Shown: positions 45,001 to 58,470, counted from the first letter of the stretch. The stretch: DNA of 64,000 bases from Agapanthus africanus (GCA_030015575.1 JASDDO010000024.1:223794996-223858995), one strand, 5' to 3'. Translations and numbers: made by a program. The notes: generated by a model from the sequence alone, not told the origin.

Positions 45001-45252
45001 GACGTCGAAACACGTCCGTTCCACTGAACGGGACGAGAACACGATGCAAGGACGCTACCACAGGGTTAGGAGTAACCAGCAGGCCATGACAAGAATTTTT
45101 AATTTATTTTAGATGACTTAATCTGTTATATGCAGAATATGAATTGTCGGGGTAAATTATAACTAGCAGCAGTCAAGCAAGGTAAATGGAATAAATACCA
45201 CACACCACACATACGGTAACTGAAATTTGTAGAATTGGACTCGGTTGTTACA
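42043..45252 (-). repeat. Chromovirus B 3' LTR (minus-strand sense)
   Basis: TGTCACGCCCCGC at the left border, GGTTGTTACA at the right. A long GA-rich/G-rich block (44270-44660) makes overlapping open frames on both strands; these have no domain and are not called as genes. Confidence 0.9.
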
Positions 45253-45322
45253 TTATACCCAACTACAAAAAGAATTTCGTCATCGAAATTCCAAGAATAC
45301 AAAAGACAGAAGAACAATCAAA

Positions 45323-48300
45323 CTACAAGAAAAGATGAGGGAACTTCTGCCGGATTTCATCTTCTCGTTCCCAAGTGGACTCTCCATGTGAGCGATTACC
45401 CCAAGAAACAAGTACAAGAGGGATAACCTTGATCTTAAGAACCTTTTCCCTTCGATCCACAATTTCAACCGGTCGCTCCTCAAAAGTCAAGTCTTCTAGT
45501 ACCGTCAGCTCTGAATGATCCAACACATGTGTTTCATCTCGGACATACTTACGGAATTGAGATACGTGAAACACATCGTGCACATTCGCCAAGGACTGCG
45601 GTAACCCCAAACGATACGCTACTTCACCAACACGCTCCAAGATCTCAAAGGGTCCCACGAATCGAGGACTGAGCTTTCCTCGACTTCCAAAACGAATCAC
45701 CCCTCTAGTCGGTGATATCTTCAAGAATACCAAATCACCCACGGCGAACTCTAGAGGCCTTCTCGACGTATCTGCCCAACTTCTCTGTCTGTCTTGAGCT
45801 GCTCTCATATGATTTCTGATAGTGTTAACTTTCTCTACTGTCTGTACAACCAAATCTGGTCCCAACAATCTTCGTTCACCGACATCGTCCCAACAAACAG
45901 GTGAACGACACTTGCGACCATACAAAGCTTCAAATGGAATCATCTGAATAGTTTCCTGGAAACTGTTGTTGTAAGAAAACTCCACCAAATGTAGATGATC
46001 CTCCCATGAACCCTTGAAGTCCAACATGCACGCTCTCAACATATCTTCAAGAGTTTGGATCATTCTCTCCGACTGACCATCAGTTTGAGGATGATAAGCT
46101 GTGCTAAACTTCAATCGAGTCCCCAAACTTTCCTGTAAACTCCTCCAGAAGTGTGATAAGAACCGAGTGTCCCGATCGGACACGATGCTCACCGGTACTC
46201 CATGCAATCTTACAATCTCCTGCATGTACCGCTCCGCCAAAGTTTCTGTTGATTGACCAACCCGAAAAGGAATAAAATGAGCTGCCTTGGTCAAACGATC
46301 AACAATCACTCATACTGCATTGTTGCCTTTTGGACTCCGCGGTAGAGCTGTCACGAAATCCATAGTTATATGTTCCCACTTCCACTGAGGAATCGGAAGT
46401 GGTTGTAATAAACCAGCAACCCTTTGATATTCAGCCTTAACTTGCTGACACGCCAAGCACTTTGCCACAAAGGGAGCAATCTCCCGCTTCATGCCTTCCC
46501 ACCAGAAATGCTGTCGTATACCTCGGTACATCTTCGTGCCTCCTGGATGTATGGAATACGCTAAACTGTGTGCCTCCTTCATAAGTTCTTCACGAATATC
46601 TCCCTTTGGCACACACAAACGGCTACCATACCTCAACGAACCATCTTCGTGGATCAATAAATCTGTTCGTATTCCGGCTTCGACCTGTTCTCGAAACTTT
46701 TGCAATCTAAGGTCCTGCGATTGCGCTGCTTTAATATTCTCGATCAGCGATGAATGTACCTGCAGCTGCATCAACTGTCCCGAAGAATGCGGTAGCACAA
46801 CCTCCAAATCAAATCTTCGAAAGTCTTCAATGAGATCCTTCTGTGCAGTCAACATCTGAATTGCTGGTAACCGACTGAGCGCATCCGGCACGACATTAAC
46901 TTTCCCCGGATGGTACTTAAGATCAAGATCGTAGTCAGCCATCAGCTCCAACCATCTGCGTTGCCTCATATTAAGCTCCTTCTGCGTGAACACATACTTC
47001 AAGCTCTTATGATCAGTAAAAACTTCGACCCTTTCGTCCAAAAGGTAGTGTCTCCAAATCTTCAAAGCGAAGATCACAGCCGCAAGCTCTAAGTCATGAG
47101 TTGGGTAGTTCTTCTCATTGTTCTTTAACTGTCTTGATGCGTATGCTACAACCTTCCCATGCTGCATCAAAACATATCCCAAACCTTTCCCAGATGTGTC
47201 GATGTGAATCACCAATCCTCCGGATCTGTCTGGCACAGTCAGAATAGGAGCGGTTATCAATTTCTGCTTCAACGCCTCAAAAGCTGTCGCACACCTATCC
47301 GCCCACACAAAAGGTACCTCCTTGCGCGTGAGCTTGGTCAACGGTTCCGCCAAACGAGCAAAATTCTCCACGAATCTTCTGTAATACCCAGCGAGTCCAA
47401 GAAAACTTCTTATCTCCGCAACATTCTTCGAAATCGGCTAATCTCGAACTGTGGCAATCTTTTCGGGATCGACGGCGATTCCATCGCCAGACACAACATG
47501 CCCCAAAAACTTTACTTCCTCCAGCCAAAACTCGCACTTGCTCATCTTTGCATATAACTTCTCCTGTCTCAACGTCTGCAGTGCGATCTTCAAATGTTCT
47601 TCATGCTCTTCAAAACTCTTCGAGTAAACCAGAATATCGTCGATGAGCACCACAATAAACTGGTCCAAGAATGGTGAAAAGATTCGGTTCATCAAGTCCA
47701 TGAATATCGCCGGTGCATTCGTTACTCCGAAGGGCATCACTAAGTACTCGTAATGCCCATACCGAGTTCGGAACGCCGTCTTGCAAATATCATCTGCTTT
47801 CACTCGGACTTGATGATATCCGGATCGCAAATCCAGCTTCGAGAATACCCTCGCGCCACTAAGCTGTTTCGCCAATGCGAGGGATCGGGTACTTGATTTT
47901 AATAGTCACCCGGTTTAATTCTCGATAATCAACGCACGTCTTCCCTGTGTTATCTTTCTTCCTCACTAGAAGAACTGGAGCTTTCCCAGTTAAGTTGCTG
48001 CGGCGAAACCAACCCTTCTCAAGTAATTCAGCAACCTGCTTCCTGACTTATTCCAACTCTACTGGTGCTATCGGGTAATACGCTTTTGAGATTGGCGCTG
48101 CACCAGGAACAAGTTCAATTGCGAATTCCACGTCTCGCTTCGGCGGTGAACCTGATATGTCTTCAAACACGTCCATGAAACTCTCGAATATAGCCGGCGC
48201 TTCTTCCTTATCCACTGCCATTGACGAAAGAACCTTGTTTGTCGGCCTAGCCCTAACTCGACTGGCCCGACAGAACTGCTTCTTCCAGCAAACAACTTCC

Positions 48301-48550
48301 GGATGTCCAGGAATCTGGAGAATCAATTTCCTTTCCTTACAATAAATATGAGCATGGAAAGTGCAAAAAAATCCATTCCCAAGACAACAACAAACAAGGG
48401 AACGCACTAGGATTGAATAGTCCTAATGCGGGGAAAACAAGAACAAGTAAGATATCGAGATGACTTTATCCGAAGTCAAGATACTGAAGAGGGTTAACCA
48501 CGGTAAACATGATTCAAGCTGGCGATGAAACAATAATGAAACCGAGAGGA
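45323..48550 (-). pseudogene. pol: Chromovirus B pol remnant: protease end, RT, RNase H, integrase, chromodomain
   Basis: Reading leftwards: a protease remnant joined to GMDFF near 48380, the protease-RT linker (48350-48048), RT (47990-47100, with [18 protein letters not shown]), RNase H (47100-46860), integrase zinc finger (H...H...CLACQQVK near 46450), integrase core (VSDRDTRF, DGQSERMIQ), GPF region and chromodomain ending HLFL (45323). Damage: about 8 bp lost near 47880 (frameshift), TAA at 48048, TAG at 47438-47440 and TGA at about 46310. Most of protease and all gag are deleted. The TAG at 47438 is at the same codon as in C (53451). Confidence 0.92.
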
Positions 48551-48555
48551 ACAAT
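48551..48555 (+). repeat. Target-site duplication of chromovirus C, left copy (ACAAT)
   Basis: Identical to 58466-58470 after the 3' LTR. Confidence 0.95.
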
Positions 48556-51411
48556 TGTAACACCCGAGCCCAATGCTACTAATTTCTGTTACTTTATAAA
48601 TGGAGTGTGACCCTTGTTTCTTTTATCTTGCTTGTTTGTTACTCATTGTATTTTACCCCGTCCATTCCATTTTGCATATAACATTTTGAAGCATCTAAAA
48701 TAAAATTAAAAATATTCATCTTGGCCTACTTGACACCCCTAACCCTGTTGTAGCGTCCGTGCATCGTGTTCTCGTCCCGTTCAGTGAAACGGGCGAGTTT
48801 GGACGGCTACGCGCGCGTACGTGTGTCTGTTTTGGGGGTATGCTTTTTGATCATAAGACACTTCATTTTAAAATTTGGACCCCGCTTAAAATCCTATTAT
48901 TTCAATTTCAAATTTTTGGACCCGACCCGGGCGCGATTTGGAAATGTTTTACTTTGCGTCAAAATCCTAAAATTTTATTATTTTAAAAACCATCGCATAT
49001 TTAATTTTAACCAATCTAATATATTTTTTAAAACCGTATAAATATTTTCTAAACTTTATAAATCTTTCACAACTTTCTTTCAGCAGCCAATCAATTCTCT
49101 TTTAAATCCCTGGGCCCCCCTCTGCGTCTCTCTCTCTCTCTCTCTCCCCCTCATATCTCTCTCTCTCCCTCCCTCAAATCTCTTTTTCTCTCTCCTATAT
49201 TTTTAAAACTCATGTTCCCTCCTCCATTCTTTTCTCGCAAGAACCCAGCACCCACCTCGTGCTGCCCTAGCAACCACCTCCATCCTCGCCGCCGCAGCCC
49301 CAACACCGACGACGCCGTCACCAACACCCTCGCCTCCTCATCCTCACCTTACCAAACCCCCTCTTCCTCCTTTCCCCACGTTCCCGTGCACCCTACACCG
49401 CGGCCACGCACCCCTGCACACACTGCCGGATCTGTCGCCGCCGACGGTCTCGCCTCCGTGCCCCGGCCTCGCAAGCACCCCCCTCTGTAAGCATTGTTTC
49501 CTTCCTCTTTTCCTTTATTCTCCTTTCCCTTCTCTGTTGAGGCTTCTTGGACTGCAGCTGCCGTCGCGGTCACTGTTGGCTGGCCGCCGGAGCTCCGTCA
49601 ACGTCGTCAACCTTCGCAACCTCTCTGTTGATCAGTGTAAGCCTCCTCTCCACCACCCTTCCTCTCTTCTCTTATCTTTTCTTACAATACAATCTTTGAA
49701 AGAGTTGTTCGCTATTTTTGGTCCCGCCGGAATCCGGCTGTGCCGGCGACGTGACCCGACTTTCCAGCGAGGTACCCTGACCCGTGTGGTTCCATTGTTC
49801 GTTGTTTGGGTTCATTCCGTGAACCGTGCGCCCGTCGCGAGTTTCCCCGCTGACATTTTACGTTCCGTTTTTCCCGGTTCGTGACCCGTTGAGGCAAGTA
49901 CCCCTTGCTACATGCTATACAATATTTACATATATTATGACACCCTAAACCTGTAAATTTAGCTTAGTACAATCATTTCTCATTTTCTTGTACAATATTG
50001 TATTATATCATTTTATCCTTAACCTTGGAACCTACAATTTGCAATTGAACCTAATAACCACATTTACCTGTTTAATCACATTTTAATATTGATATAGCAT
50101 ACGGCATCTATCTCTATAGTTTTGTTCCATTCGGACACTCGTATGCACTTTAACCTGTAATAGCTGTACTGAACCGTTATATAAATCATTGCACCTCTAA
50201 AAGTTCTTAAACTTGTTAACATGACTAGACTGCTATAATTGTCTTACTGCACTCTTGTAATCATCTCTGTGACACAATTGATAACTGTATTGCAAATCGA
50301 ATGAATCTGCCTATTGCTTAATTCATTACTTATATCATGTTGTTGATAACCATGCTTGATTTTATAACTGATTGTGAGCACATCTATGTATCGTTCACAT
50401 CTTGACCTGACTTGCTACATGCATATTGATTGACCCGACATGGTACCGTATACTGCTTGACTTGACCTGATGTACCATGACTTAACCCGTTACCTGATCT
50501 TGTGTCTAATGCCAACAAACCTGATATGTAGTCCTCACGGATCGTTCCTGTTGTCTATCCAGACAAACCTGTTTACCTGATCCTGTGTTGGCATTAGTTT
50601 CTTGATTTCGGAATACCTGACTTGACCTACACATATAACTTGGGGGTATGGGGAAATCAAAGGTGAAACCTGACTTGTAACTAAACAGTTCACTACCTGT
50701 TCTGATCAGTCTTACGGGCTAGGCCAGCCCCGGAGTGATGATGCTGACATCATTCGCCTGTACCTGCTACCTTTTACTGCCTAGCGGCACGTCTCGGTTT
50801 CAGCCCGAGAGTCTTAGACCGTGGTCCCGGGCATGCACGGGATACTATTGAGTTACATCAATGATTCATCAATTTGATTTCAAAGACTTTAGAATAGAAA
50901 ACCTGAGAGAACAGTTAGTTTACCCACTGCACACTACCCTGTACTGCTCTGATTCATATTATTGTTACTCTTGCTTTATTCATGTTTGTATTGCATTACC
51001 TGTTACCATGTTCATATTATATTACTTGATGACATGACGCGCTGACGTCTGGGTTTTGCATGGCCCAGATTCTGTACCGCTGTTGCAGTCCGAGCAGGAG
51101 TACTTCAGCCAGCAGGCTGAGCTGTGAGGTGTCAGTATTAGTTAGTTTTTATTTCATGCAGTTTATTCCTGATGTGAGCCCGCATTATGGGACATACATT
51201 CCAGTTATTTGTATTGGATCTTTCGCTTCTGTATTTATTTATTATTGACTCATGATATATTGGATTTTGGACATGTTTAGATAGTTCTATTGTGTTCTTG
51301 ATATCTCTACAGCTGTAATGTGACTGTGGATGGATGCTTCCTACCCACAGGTAGCATGGTTGGCTATGTCACGTGCCCATTTTAGCGTACTCTGGGAAGC
51401 GGGGCGTGACA
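48556..51411 (+). repeat. Chromovirus C 5' LTR (2856 bp)
   Basis: Contains a CT-rich microsatellite-like stretch (49125-49195), a TATA-like CTATATTTTTAAAA (about 49195), then a GC-rich block with GTAAGC donor-like sites (about 49487 and 49637). A 92-codon Pro-rich frame at 49212 sits in this block and is not conserved as an ORF in the 3' LTR. Confidence 0.93.
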
Positions 51412-51786
51412 TGGTTCTTTTGGTATCAGAGCCATAGGTTAGTCGGGTGGATTCTTTTGTAGTTGGGTATTGTACCCAATACACGAATCAGAATACCCGT
51501 ATTTAGGAAACAAGTCCTGCCACCTTGCCGTTTTTCCATTCTTGAATCACATTCTTCCTGATTATATCTTTTACGATGTGCAAACTTCCTTTGCATATCG
51601 ACTCGAAAACCTGATTCCTTGTTATCTCTAGGACTTAGGCGACTTGGGTGGAGTTATGTAATTGTGGCTATGATACCGCGGCATAGTTACAATGCGGTAC
51701 TCTATTTAAGTATCTTGGAGTTCTAGCCTTGATCTATACTCAGAATCTATCATCATGCTAATGTTGGGTATTTTGATTTCAGGATT
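51412..51786 (+). promoter_or_regulatory. Primer site (51421-51433) and leader of chromovirus C
   Basis: Spacer TGGTTCTTT then TGGTATCAGAGCC, complementary to initiator tRNA-Met. The leader contains TTCTTTTGTAGTTGGGTAT (51450-51468), which recurs just before the 3' LTR. The leader ends at the gag ATG, 51787. Confidence 0.9.
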
Positions 51787-52479
51787 ATGGCCGGTAAGAA
51801 TTTGAAGATGTACCAACGACGTGCGGACAAAGCCGCCATGCGTAGAGTGATAAGGGGATTGCTGGAGAATCTAAAGAGACAGACCGAGCTGAAACAGGCG
51901 TCTGCACTGAACCAAACGTCTGTACGTAGAAGTGTTCCGGTGAACAGACGCAGCGTAGCACCAATGAAGAAAACAATTGTGGGTGATCGGAAAAGGAGCG
52001 TGATTTGTAACTACTGCCATGTACCCGGACATGTGCGAAAGGATTGTCGTAGGAGGCTGGGACTCTGTTTTGGTTGTGGAGCGGCAGATCACGCCGTTAG
52101 TGCTTGTCCGTCGAAGCTTCGTACAAGGGATGATATTCAGAATCCTCCGCAGAGACCGTTCCAGGGACAGAAACAGTTGACTCAAGGACCTAATCAGGCT
52201 CGAGCTTTTACCTTGACAGCTGAAGAAGCTAAGGCGTCAGGAGAAGTTGTTTCAGGTACTCTACTCGTTCATGGTTTTCCCGCATTAGCGTTATTTGATT
52301 CTGGTGCATCCCATTGTTTTATGTCATCCAAGTTTATAACTACACACTCGATTGGCTACACGACCCTATCTAGTTTCTGGACATACACACTGGGAATGGG
52401 AAAATCATATCTAGTAGAGAGTGTAAAGATTGTACAGTTGTTGTTTGCGGACGGGAGCTTTTTGCAGATTTCTTGGTGA
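51787..52479 (+). pseudogene. Chromovirus C residual gag C-terminus and protease start
   Basis: About 230 codons. After about 75 basic residues come two CX2CX4HX4C knuckles (CNYCHVPGHVRKDC and CFGCGAADHAVSAC, residues about 76-103), then aspartic protease with LFDSGASHCF (about 176-185). The usual gag core upstream of the knuckles is absent. The frame ends by a frameshift near 52470, where the protease sequence continues in the frame of the next feature. A normal gag of this family is several hundred residues, so most is lost. Confidence 0.88.
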
Positions 52480-55400
52480 TTGATACGGACAGCTACGAAG
52501 TTGTCTTGGGAATGGATTTTCTTGGCACTTTCCACGCTCACATTGATTGTAGGGCAAAGAAAGTAATTTTCCAGATTTCCGGACATCCCGAGTTTACCTT
52601 CACTGGAGGAAGCAATTCTGTCGGGCCAGTCGAGTTTAGGGCTACGCCGACAAACAATACTCTTGCAGCAATGGAAGTTGATAATAGTGAAGAGCCGGCT
52701 GTTGTTCGTGATTTTATGGACGTATTATCGGGTTTACCGCCGAAGCGAGACGTGGAGTTCGCAATTGATCTTATTCCTGGTGCAGCGCCAGTATCCAAAG
52801 CGTATTATCCAATGGCACCAGTAGAGTTGGAAGAAGTTAAGAAACAGGTTGCTGAATTGCTTGAAAAGGGTTGAATTCGAAGCAGTAACTCGCCTTGGGG
52901 AGCTCCATTTCTTCTAGTAAAGAAGAAGGATGGCACAAGAAGGATGTGCATTGACTATCGAGAATTAAACCGGGTGACTATTAAGAACAAATACCCTATC
53001 CCTCGCATTGGAGAACTTTTTGAGCAGCTTAGTGGCGCGAGGGTATTCTCGAAGCTGGATTTGCGATTCGGATATCATCAAGTCCGAGTGAAAGCCGAAG
53101 ATATTTGCAAGACGGCATTCCGGACTCGGTACGAACATTACGAATACTTAGTGATGCCCTTCGGAGTAACGAATGCGCCGGCAGTATTCATAGACTTGAT
53201 GAACCGAATCTTTTCACCTTTCTTGGACCAGTTTATTGTGGTATTCATTGACGATATTCTGGTTTACTCGAAGATTTTTGAGGAACATGCTGAGCATTTG
53301 AAGATCGCACTGCAGACGTTGAGACAGGAGAAACTTTATGCGAAGATGAGTAAGTGCGAGTTTTGGCTGGAGGAAGTGAAGTTTTTGGGACATGTTGTGT
53401 CGGGCGATGGAATTGCCGTCGATCCCGAAAAGATTGCAGCAGTTCGTGATTAGCCGATTCCAAAGAATGCTGCGGAGATAAGAAGCTTTCTTGGACTCGC
53501 CGGATATTACAGGAGATTTGCGGAGAACTTTGCTCGTCTGGCAGAACCGTTGACCAAGCTTACGCGCAAGGAGGTACCTTTCGTATGGACGGATAAGTGT
53601 GCGTTAGCTTCTGAGACACTGAAGCAGAAGTTGATAACTGCCCCTATTTTGACCGTGCCAGACAATTCCGGAGGATTGGTGATTCACAGCGACGCATCTG
53701 GGAAACGATTGGGATGTGTTTTGATGCAGCATGGGGAGGTTGTAGCGTACGCATCGAGACAGTTGAAGACCCATGAGAAAAATTATCCAACTCATGACTT
53801 GGAACTTGCGGCTGTGATTTTCGCTTTGAAGATTTGGAGACACTACCTTTTAGGCGAAAGGGTCGAAGTTTTTACAGATCATAAGAGCTTGAAGTATGTG
53901 TTCACACAGAAGGAGCTTAACATGAGGCAGCGTAGATGGTTGGAGCTGATGGCTGACTACGATCTTGATCTTAAGTACCATCCGGGGAAGGTTAATGTTG
54001 TGCCGGATGCGCTTAGTCGGTTACCAGCAATTCAGTTGTTAACTACGCAGAAGGAGCTCGTTGAAGATTTTCGAAGATTTGACTTGGAGGTTGTGCTACC
54101 GCGTTCTACGGGACAGTTGATGCAGCTGCAAGTACATTCGTCATTGATCGAGAATATTAAAGCAGCACAATCGCAGGATCCTAGACTGCAAAAGTTTCGC
54201 GAGCAGGTTGAAGCCGGACTACGAACAGATTTACTGATCCACGAAGATGGTTCGTTGAGGTATGGTAGCCGTTTGTGTGTGCCAAAGGGGGGTATTCGTG
54301 AAGAGCTTATGAAGGAGGCACACAGTTCAGCTTATTCTGTACATCCAGGAAGCACAAAGATGTACCGAGATATTCGACAGCATTTCTGGTGGGAAGGCAT
54401 GAAGCGGGAGATTGCTCGCTTTGTGGCAAAGTGCTTGGTGTGTCAGCAAGTTAAGGCTGAACATCAAAGGGTTGCTGGTTTATTGCAACCACTTCCAATT
54501 CCTCAGTGGAAGTGGGAACATATAACCATGGATTTCGTGACGGCTTTACCGCGGAGTCCAAAAGGCAACAATGCAGTATGGGTAATTGTTGATCGATTGA
54601 CCAAGGCAGCTCACTTTATTCCTTTCCGGGTTGGTCAATCAACAGAGACTTTGGCTGAGCGATACATGCAAGAGATTGTAAGGTTGCATGGAGTACCAGT
54701 GAGCATTATGTCCGATCGGGACACTCAGTTCTTATCGCACTTCTGGAGGAGTTTACAGGAAAGTTTGGGGACTCGATTGAAGTTTAGCACAGCTTATCAT
54801 CCTCAAACTGATGGTCAGTCGGAGAGAACGATCCAAACTCTTGAAGATATGTTGAGAGCATGCATGTTGGACTTCAAGGGTTCTTGGGAGGATCATCTAC
54901 ACTTGGTGGAGTTTTCTTACAACAACAGTTTTCAGGCAACTATCCAGATGGCTCCATTTGAAGCTTTGTATGGTCGTAAGTGCCATTCACCTGTTTGTTG
55001 GGACGATGTCGGTGAACGAAGATTATTGGGACCAGATTTGGTTGTGCAGACAGTTGAGAAGGTTAACACTATCAGGAATCATATGAAGGCAGCACAAGAC
55101 CGACAGAAGAGTTGGGCAGACACGTCAAGTAGACCTCTAGAGTTCGCCGTGGGTGATTTGGTATTCTTGAAGATATCACCGACTAGAGGGGTGATTCGTT
55201 TTGGGAGTCGAGGAAAGCTTAGTCCTCGATTCGTTGGACCCTTTGAGATCTTGGAGCGTGTTGGGGAGGTAGCGTATCGTTTGGCGTTACCGCAGTCCTT
55301 GGCGAGTGTCCACGATGTGTTTCACGTATCTCAACTCCGTAAGTATGTTCGAGATGAAACATACGTTTTGGATCATTCGGAGCTAACAGTACGAGAAGAT

Positions 55401-55568
55401 TTGACTTTTGAGGAGCGACCGATTGAAATCGTGGATCGAAGGGAAAAGGTTCTTAAGAACAAGGTGATCCCTCTTGTGCTTGTTTCTTGGGGTAATCGCT
55501 CGCATGGAGAGTCCACGTGGGAACGAGAAGATGAAATCCGGCAGAAGTTTCCTCACCTTTTCCTGTAG
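52473..55568 (+). pseudogene. pol: Chromovirus C pol: RT, RNase H, integrase, chromodomain; two stops
   Basis: One frame with TGA at 52872-52874 and TAG at 53451-53453. It shows the protease end (VVLGMDFLG), RT (CIDYRELN ... [12 protein letters not shown] at about 53240-53275), RNase H ([14 protein letters not shown]), the integrase zinc finger (HPGSTKMY...CLVCQQVK), the catalytic D, D and E ([20 protein letters not shown]), [16 protein letters not shown], and a C-terminal chromodomain ([10 protein letters not shown] ... [10 protein letters not shown]). Everything from 53550 to the normal stop is open, so decay is mild. Confidence 0.95.
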
Positions 55569-55626
55569 TTCCTATCTTTGTATTCTTGGAATTTCGAGGA
55601 CGAATTTCTTTTGTAGTTGGGTATAA

Positions 55627-58465
55627 TGTAACACCCGAGCCCAATGCTACTAATTTCTGTTACTTTATGAATGGAGTGTGACCCTTGTTTCTTTTATCTT
55701 GCTTGTTTGTTACTCATTGTATTTTACCCCGTCCATTCCATTTTGCATATAACATTTTGAAGCATCTAAAATAAAATTAAAAATATTCATCTTGGCCTAC
55801 TTAACACCCCTAACCCTGTTGTAGCGTCCGTGCATCGTGTTCTCGTCCTGTTCAGTGAAACGGGCGAGTTTGGACGGCAACGTGCGCGTACGTGTGTCCG
55901 TTTTGGGGGTATGCTTTTTGATCATAAGACACTTCATTTTAAAATTTGGACCCCGCTTAAAATCCTATTATTTCAATTTCAAATTTTTGGACCCGACCCG
56001 GGCGCGATTTGAAAATGTTTTACTTTGTGCCAAAATCCCAAAATTTTATTATTTTAAAAACCATCGCATATTTAATTTTAACCAATCTAATATATTTTTT
56101 TAAACCGTATAAATATTTTCTAAACTTTATAAATCTTTCACAACTTTCTTTCAGCAGCCAATCAACTCTCTTTTAAATCCCTGGGCCCCCCTCTGCGTCT
56201 CTTTCTCTATCTCTCTCTCTCTCCCTCAAATCTCTTTTTCTCTCTCCTATATTTTTAAAACTCCTGTTCCTTCCTCCATTCTTTTCTCACGAGAACCCAG
56301 CACCCACCTCGTGCTGCCCTAGCCACCACCTCCATCCTCGCCGCCGCAGCCCCAACGCCGACGACGCCGTCACCAACACCCCCGCCTCCTCATCCTCACC
56401 CCACCAAGCCCCCTCTTCCTCCTTTCCCCATGTTCCCGTGCACCCTACACCGCGGCCGCGCACCCCTGCACACACCGCCGGATCTGTCGCCGCCGACGGT
56501 CTCGCCTCCGTGCCCCGGCCTCGCAAGCACCCCCCTCTGTAAGCATTGTTTCCTTCCTCTTTTCCTTTATTCTCCTTTCCCTTCTCTGTTGAGGCTTCTT
56601 GGACTGCAGCTGCCGTCGCGGTCACTGTTGGCTGGCCGCCGGAACTCCGTCGATGTCGTCAACCTTCGCAACCTCTCTGTTGATCAGTGTAAGCCTCCTC
56701 TCCACCACCCTTCCTCTCTTCTCTTTTCTTTTCTTACAATACAATCTTTGAAAGAGTTGTTCACTGTTTTTGGTCCCGCCGGAATTCGGCTGTGCCGGCG
56801 ACGTGACCCGACTTTCCAGCGAGGTACCCTGACCCATGTGGTTCCATTGTTCGTTGTTTGGGTTCATTCCGTGAACCGTGCGCCCGTCGCAAGTTTCCCA
56901 GCCGACATTTTACGTTCCGTTTTTCCCGGTTCGCGACCCGTTGAGGCAAGTACCCCTTGCTACATTCTATACAATATTTACATATATATTATGATACCCT
57001 AAACCTGTAAATTTAGCTTGGTACAATCATTTCTCATTTTCTTGTACAATATTGTATTATATCATTTTATCCTTAACCTTGGAACCTACAATTTACAATT
57101 GAACCTAATAACCACATTTACCTGTTTAATCACATTTTAATATTGACATAGCATACGGCATCTATCTCTGTAGTTTTGTTCCATTCGGACACTCGTATGC
57201 ACTTTAACCTGTAATAGCTGTACTGAACCGTTATATAAATCATTGCACCTCTAAAAGTTCTTAAACTTGTTAACATGACTAGACTGCTATAATTGTCTTA
57301 CTGCACTCTTGTAATCATCTCTGTGACACAATTGATAACTGTATTGCAAATCGAATGAATCTGCCTATTGCTTAATTCATTACTTATATCATGTTGTTGA
57401 TAACCATGCTTGATTATATAACTGATTGTGAGCACATCTATGTATCGTTCACATCTTGACCTGACTTGCTACATGCATATTGATTGACCCGACATGGTAC
57501 CGTATACTGCTTGACTTGACCTAATGTATCATGACTTGACCCGTTACCTGATCTTGTGTCTAATGCCAACAAACCTAACATGTAGTCCTCACGGACTGTT
57601 CATGTTGTCTATCCAGACAAACCTGTTTATCTGATCCTGTGTTGGCATTAGTTTCTTGATTTCGGAATACCTGACTTGACCTACACATATAACTTGGGGG
57701 TATGGGGAAATCAAAGGTGAAACCTGACTTGTAACTCAACAGTTCACTACCTGTTCTGATCAGTCTTACGGGCTAGGCCAGCCCCGGAGTGATGATGCTG
57801 ACATCACTCGCCTGTACCTGCTACCTTTTACTGCCTAGCGGCACGTCTCGGTTTTAGCCCGAGAGTCTTAGACCGTGGTCCCGGGCATGCACGGGATACT
57901 ATTGAGTTACATCGATGATTCATCAATTTGATTTCAAAGACTTTAGAATAGAAAACCTGAGAGAACAGTTAGTTTACCCACGGCACACTACCCTGTACTG
58001 CTCTGATTCATATTATTGTTACTCTTGCTTTATTCATGTTTGTATTGCATTACCTATTACCCTGTTCATATTATATTACTTGATGACATGACGCGCTGAC
58101 GTCTGGGTTTTGCATGGCCCAGATTCCGTACCGCTGTTGCAGTCCGAGCAGGAGTACTTCAGCCAGCAGGCTGAGCTGTGAGGTGTCAGTATTAGTTAGT
58201 TTTTATTTCATGCAGTTTATTCCTGATGTGAGCCCGCATTATGGGACATACATTCCAGTTATTTGTATTGGATCTTTCGCTTCCGCATTTATTTATTATT
58301 GACTCATGATATATTGGATTTTGGACATGTTTAGATAGTTTTATTGTGTTCTTGATATCTCTACAGCCGTAATGTGACTGTGGATGGATGCTTCCTACAC
58401 ACAGGTAGCATGGTTGGCTATGTCACGTGCCCATTTTAGCGTACTCTGGGAAGCGGGACGTGACA
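55627..58465 (+). repeat. Chromovirus C 3' LTR (2839 bp)
   Basis: Near-copy of 48556-51411 with scattered substitutions and small indels. Directly before it stands TTCTTTTGTAGTTGGGTATAA rather than a purine tract. Confidence 0.93.
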
Positions 58466-58470
58466 ACAAT
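58466..58470 (+). repeat. Target-site duplication of chromovirus C, right copy (ACAAT)
   Basis: Same as 48551-48555. Confidence 0.95.

Larger units (their letters stand above)
48556..58465 (+). mobile_element. Chromovirus C: 9.9-kb Tekay-like element, innermost of the nest
   Basis: LTRs 48556-51411 and 55627-58465 start TGTAACACCCGAG and end CGTGACA. The primer site is complementary to initiator tRNA-Met. There is an exact ACAAT target duplication. Integrase ends in a GPF region and a chromodomain, which is why I place it among chromoviruses near Tekay/Del. The gag core is missing and pol has one frameshift and two stops. Confidence 0.95.

Noticed and set aside
49212-49573. Pro/Ser-rich ORF in the C LTR
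   Set aside because: The 3' LTR copy does not preserve the ORF boundaries and there is no known domain; it lies in the presumed transcribed leader.
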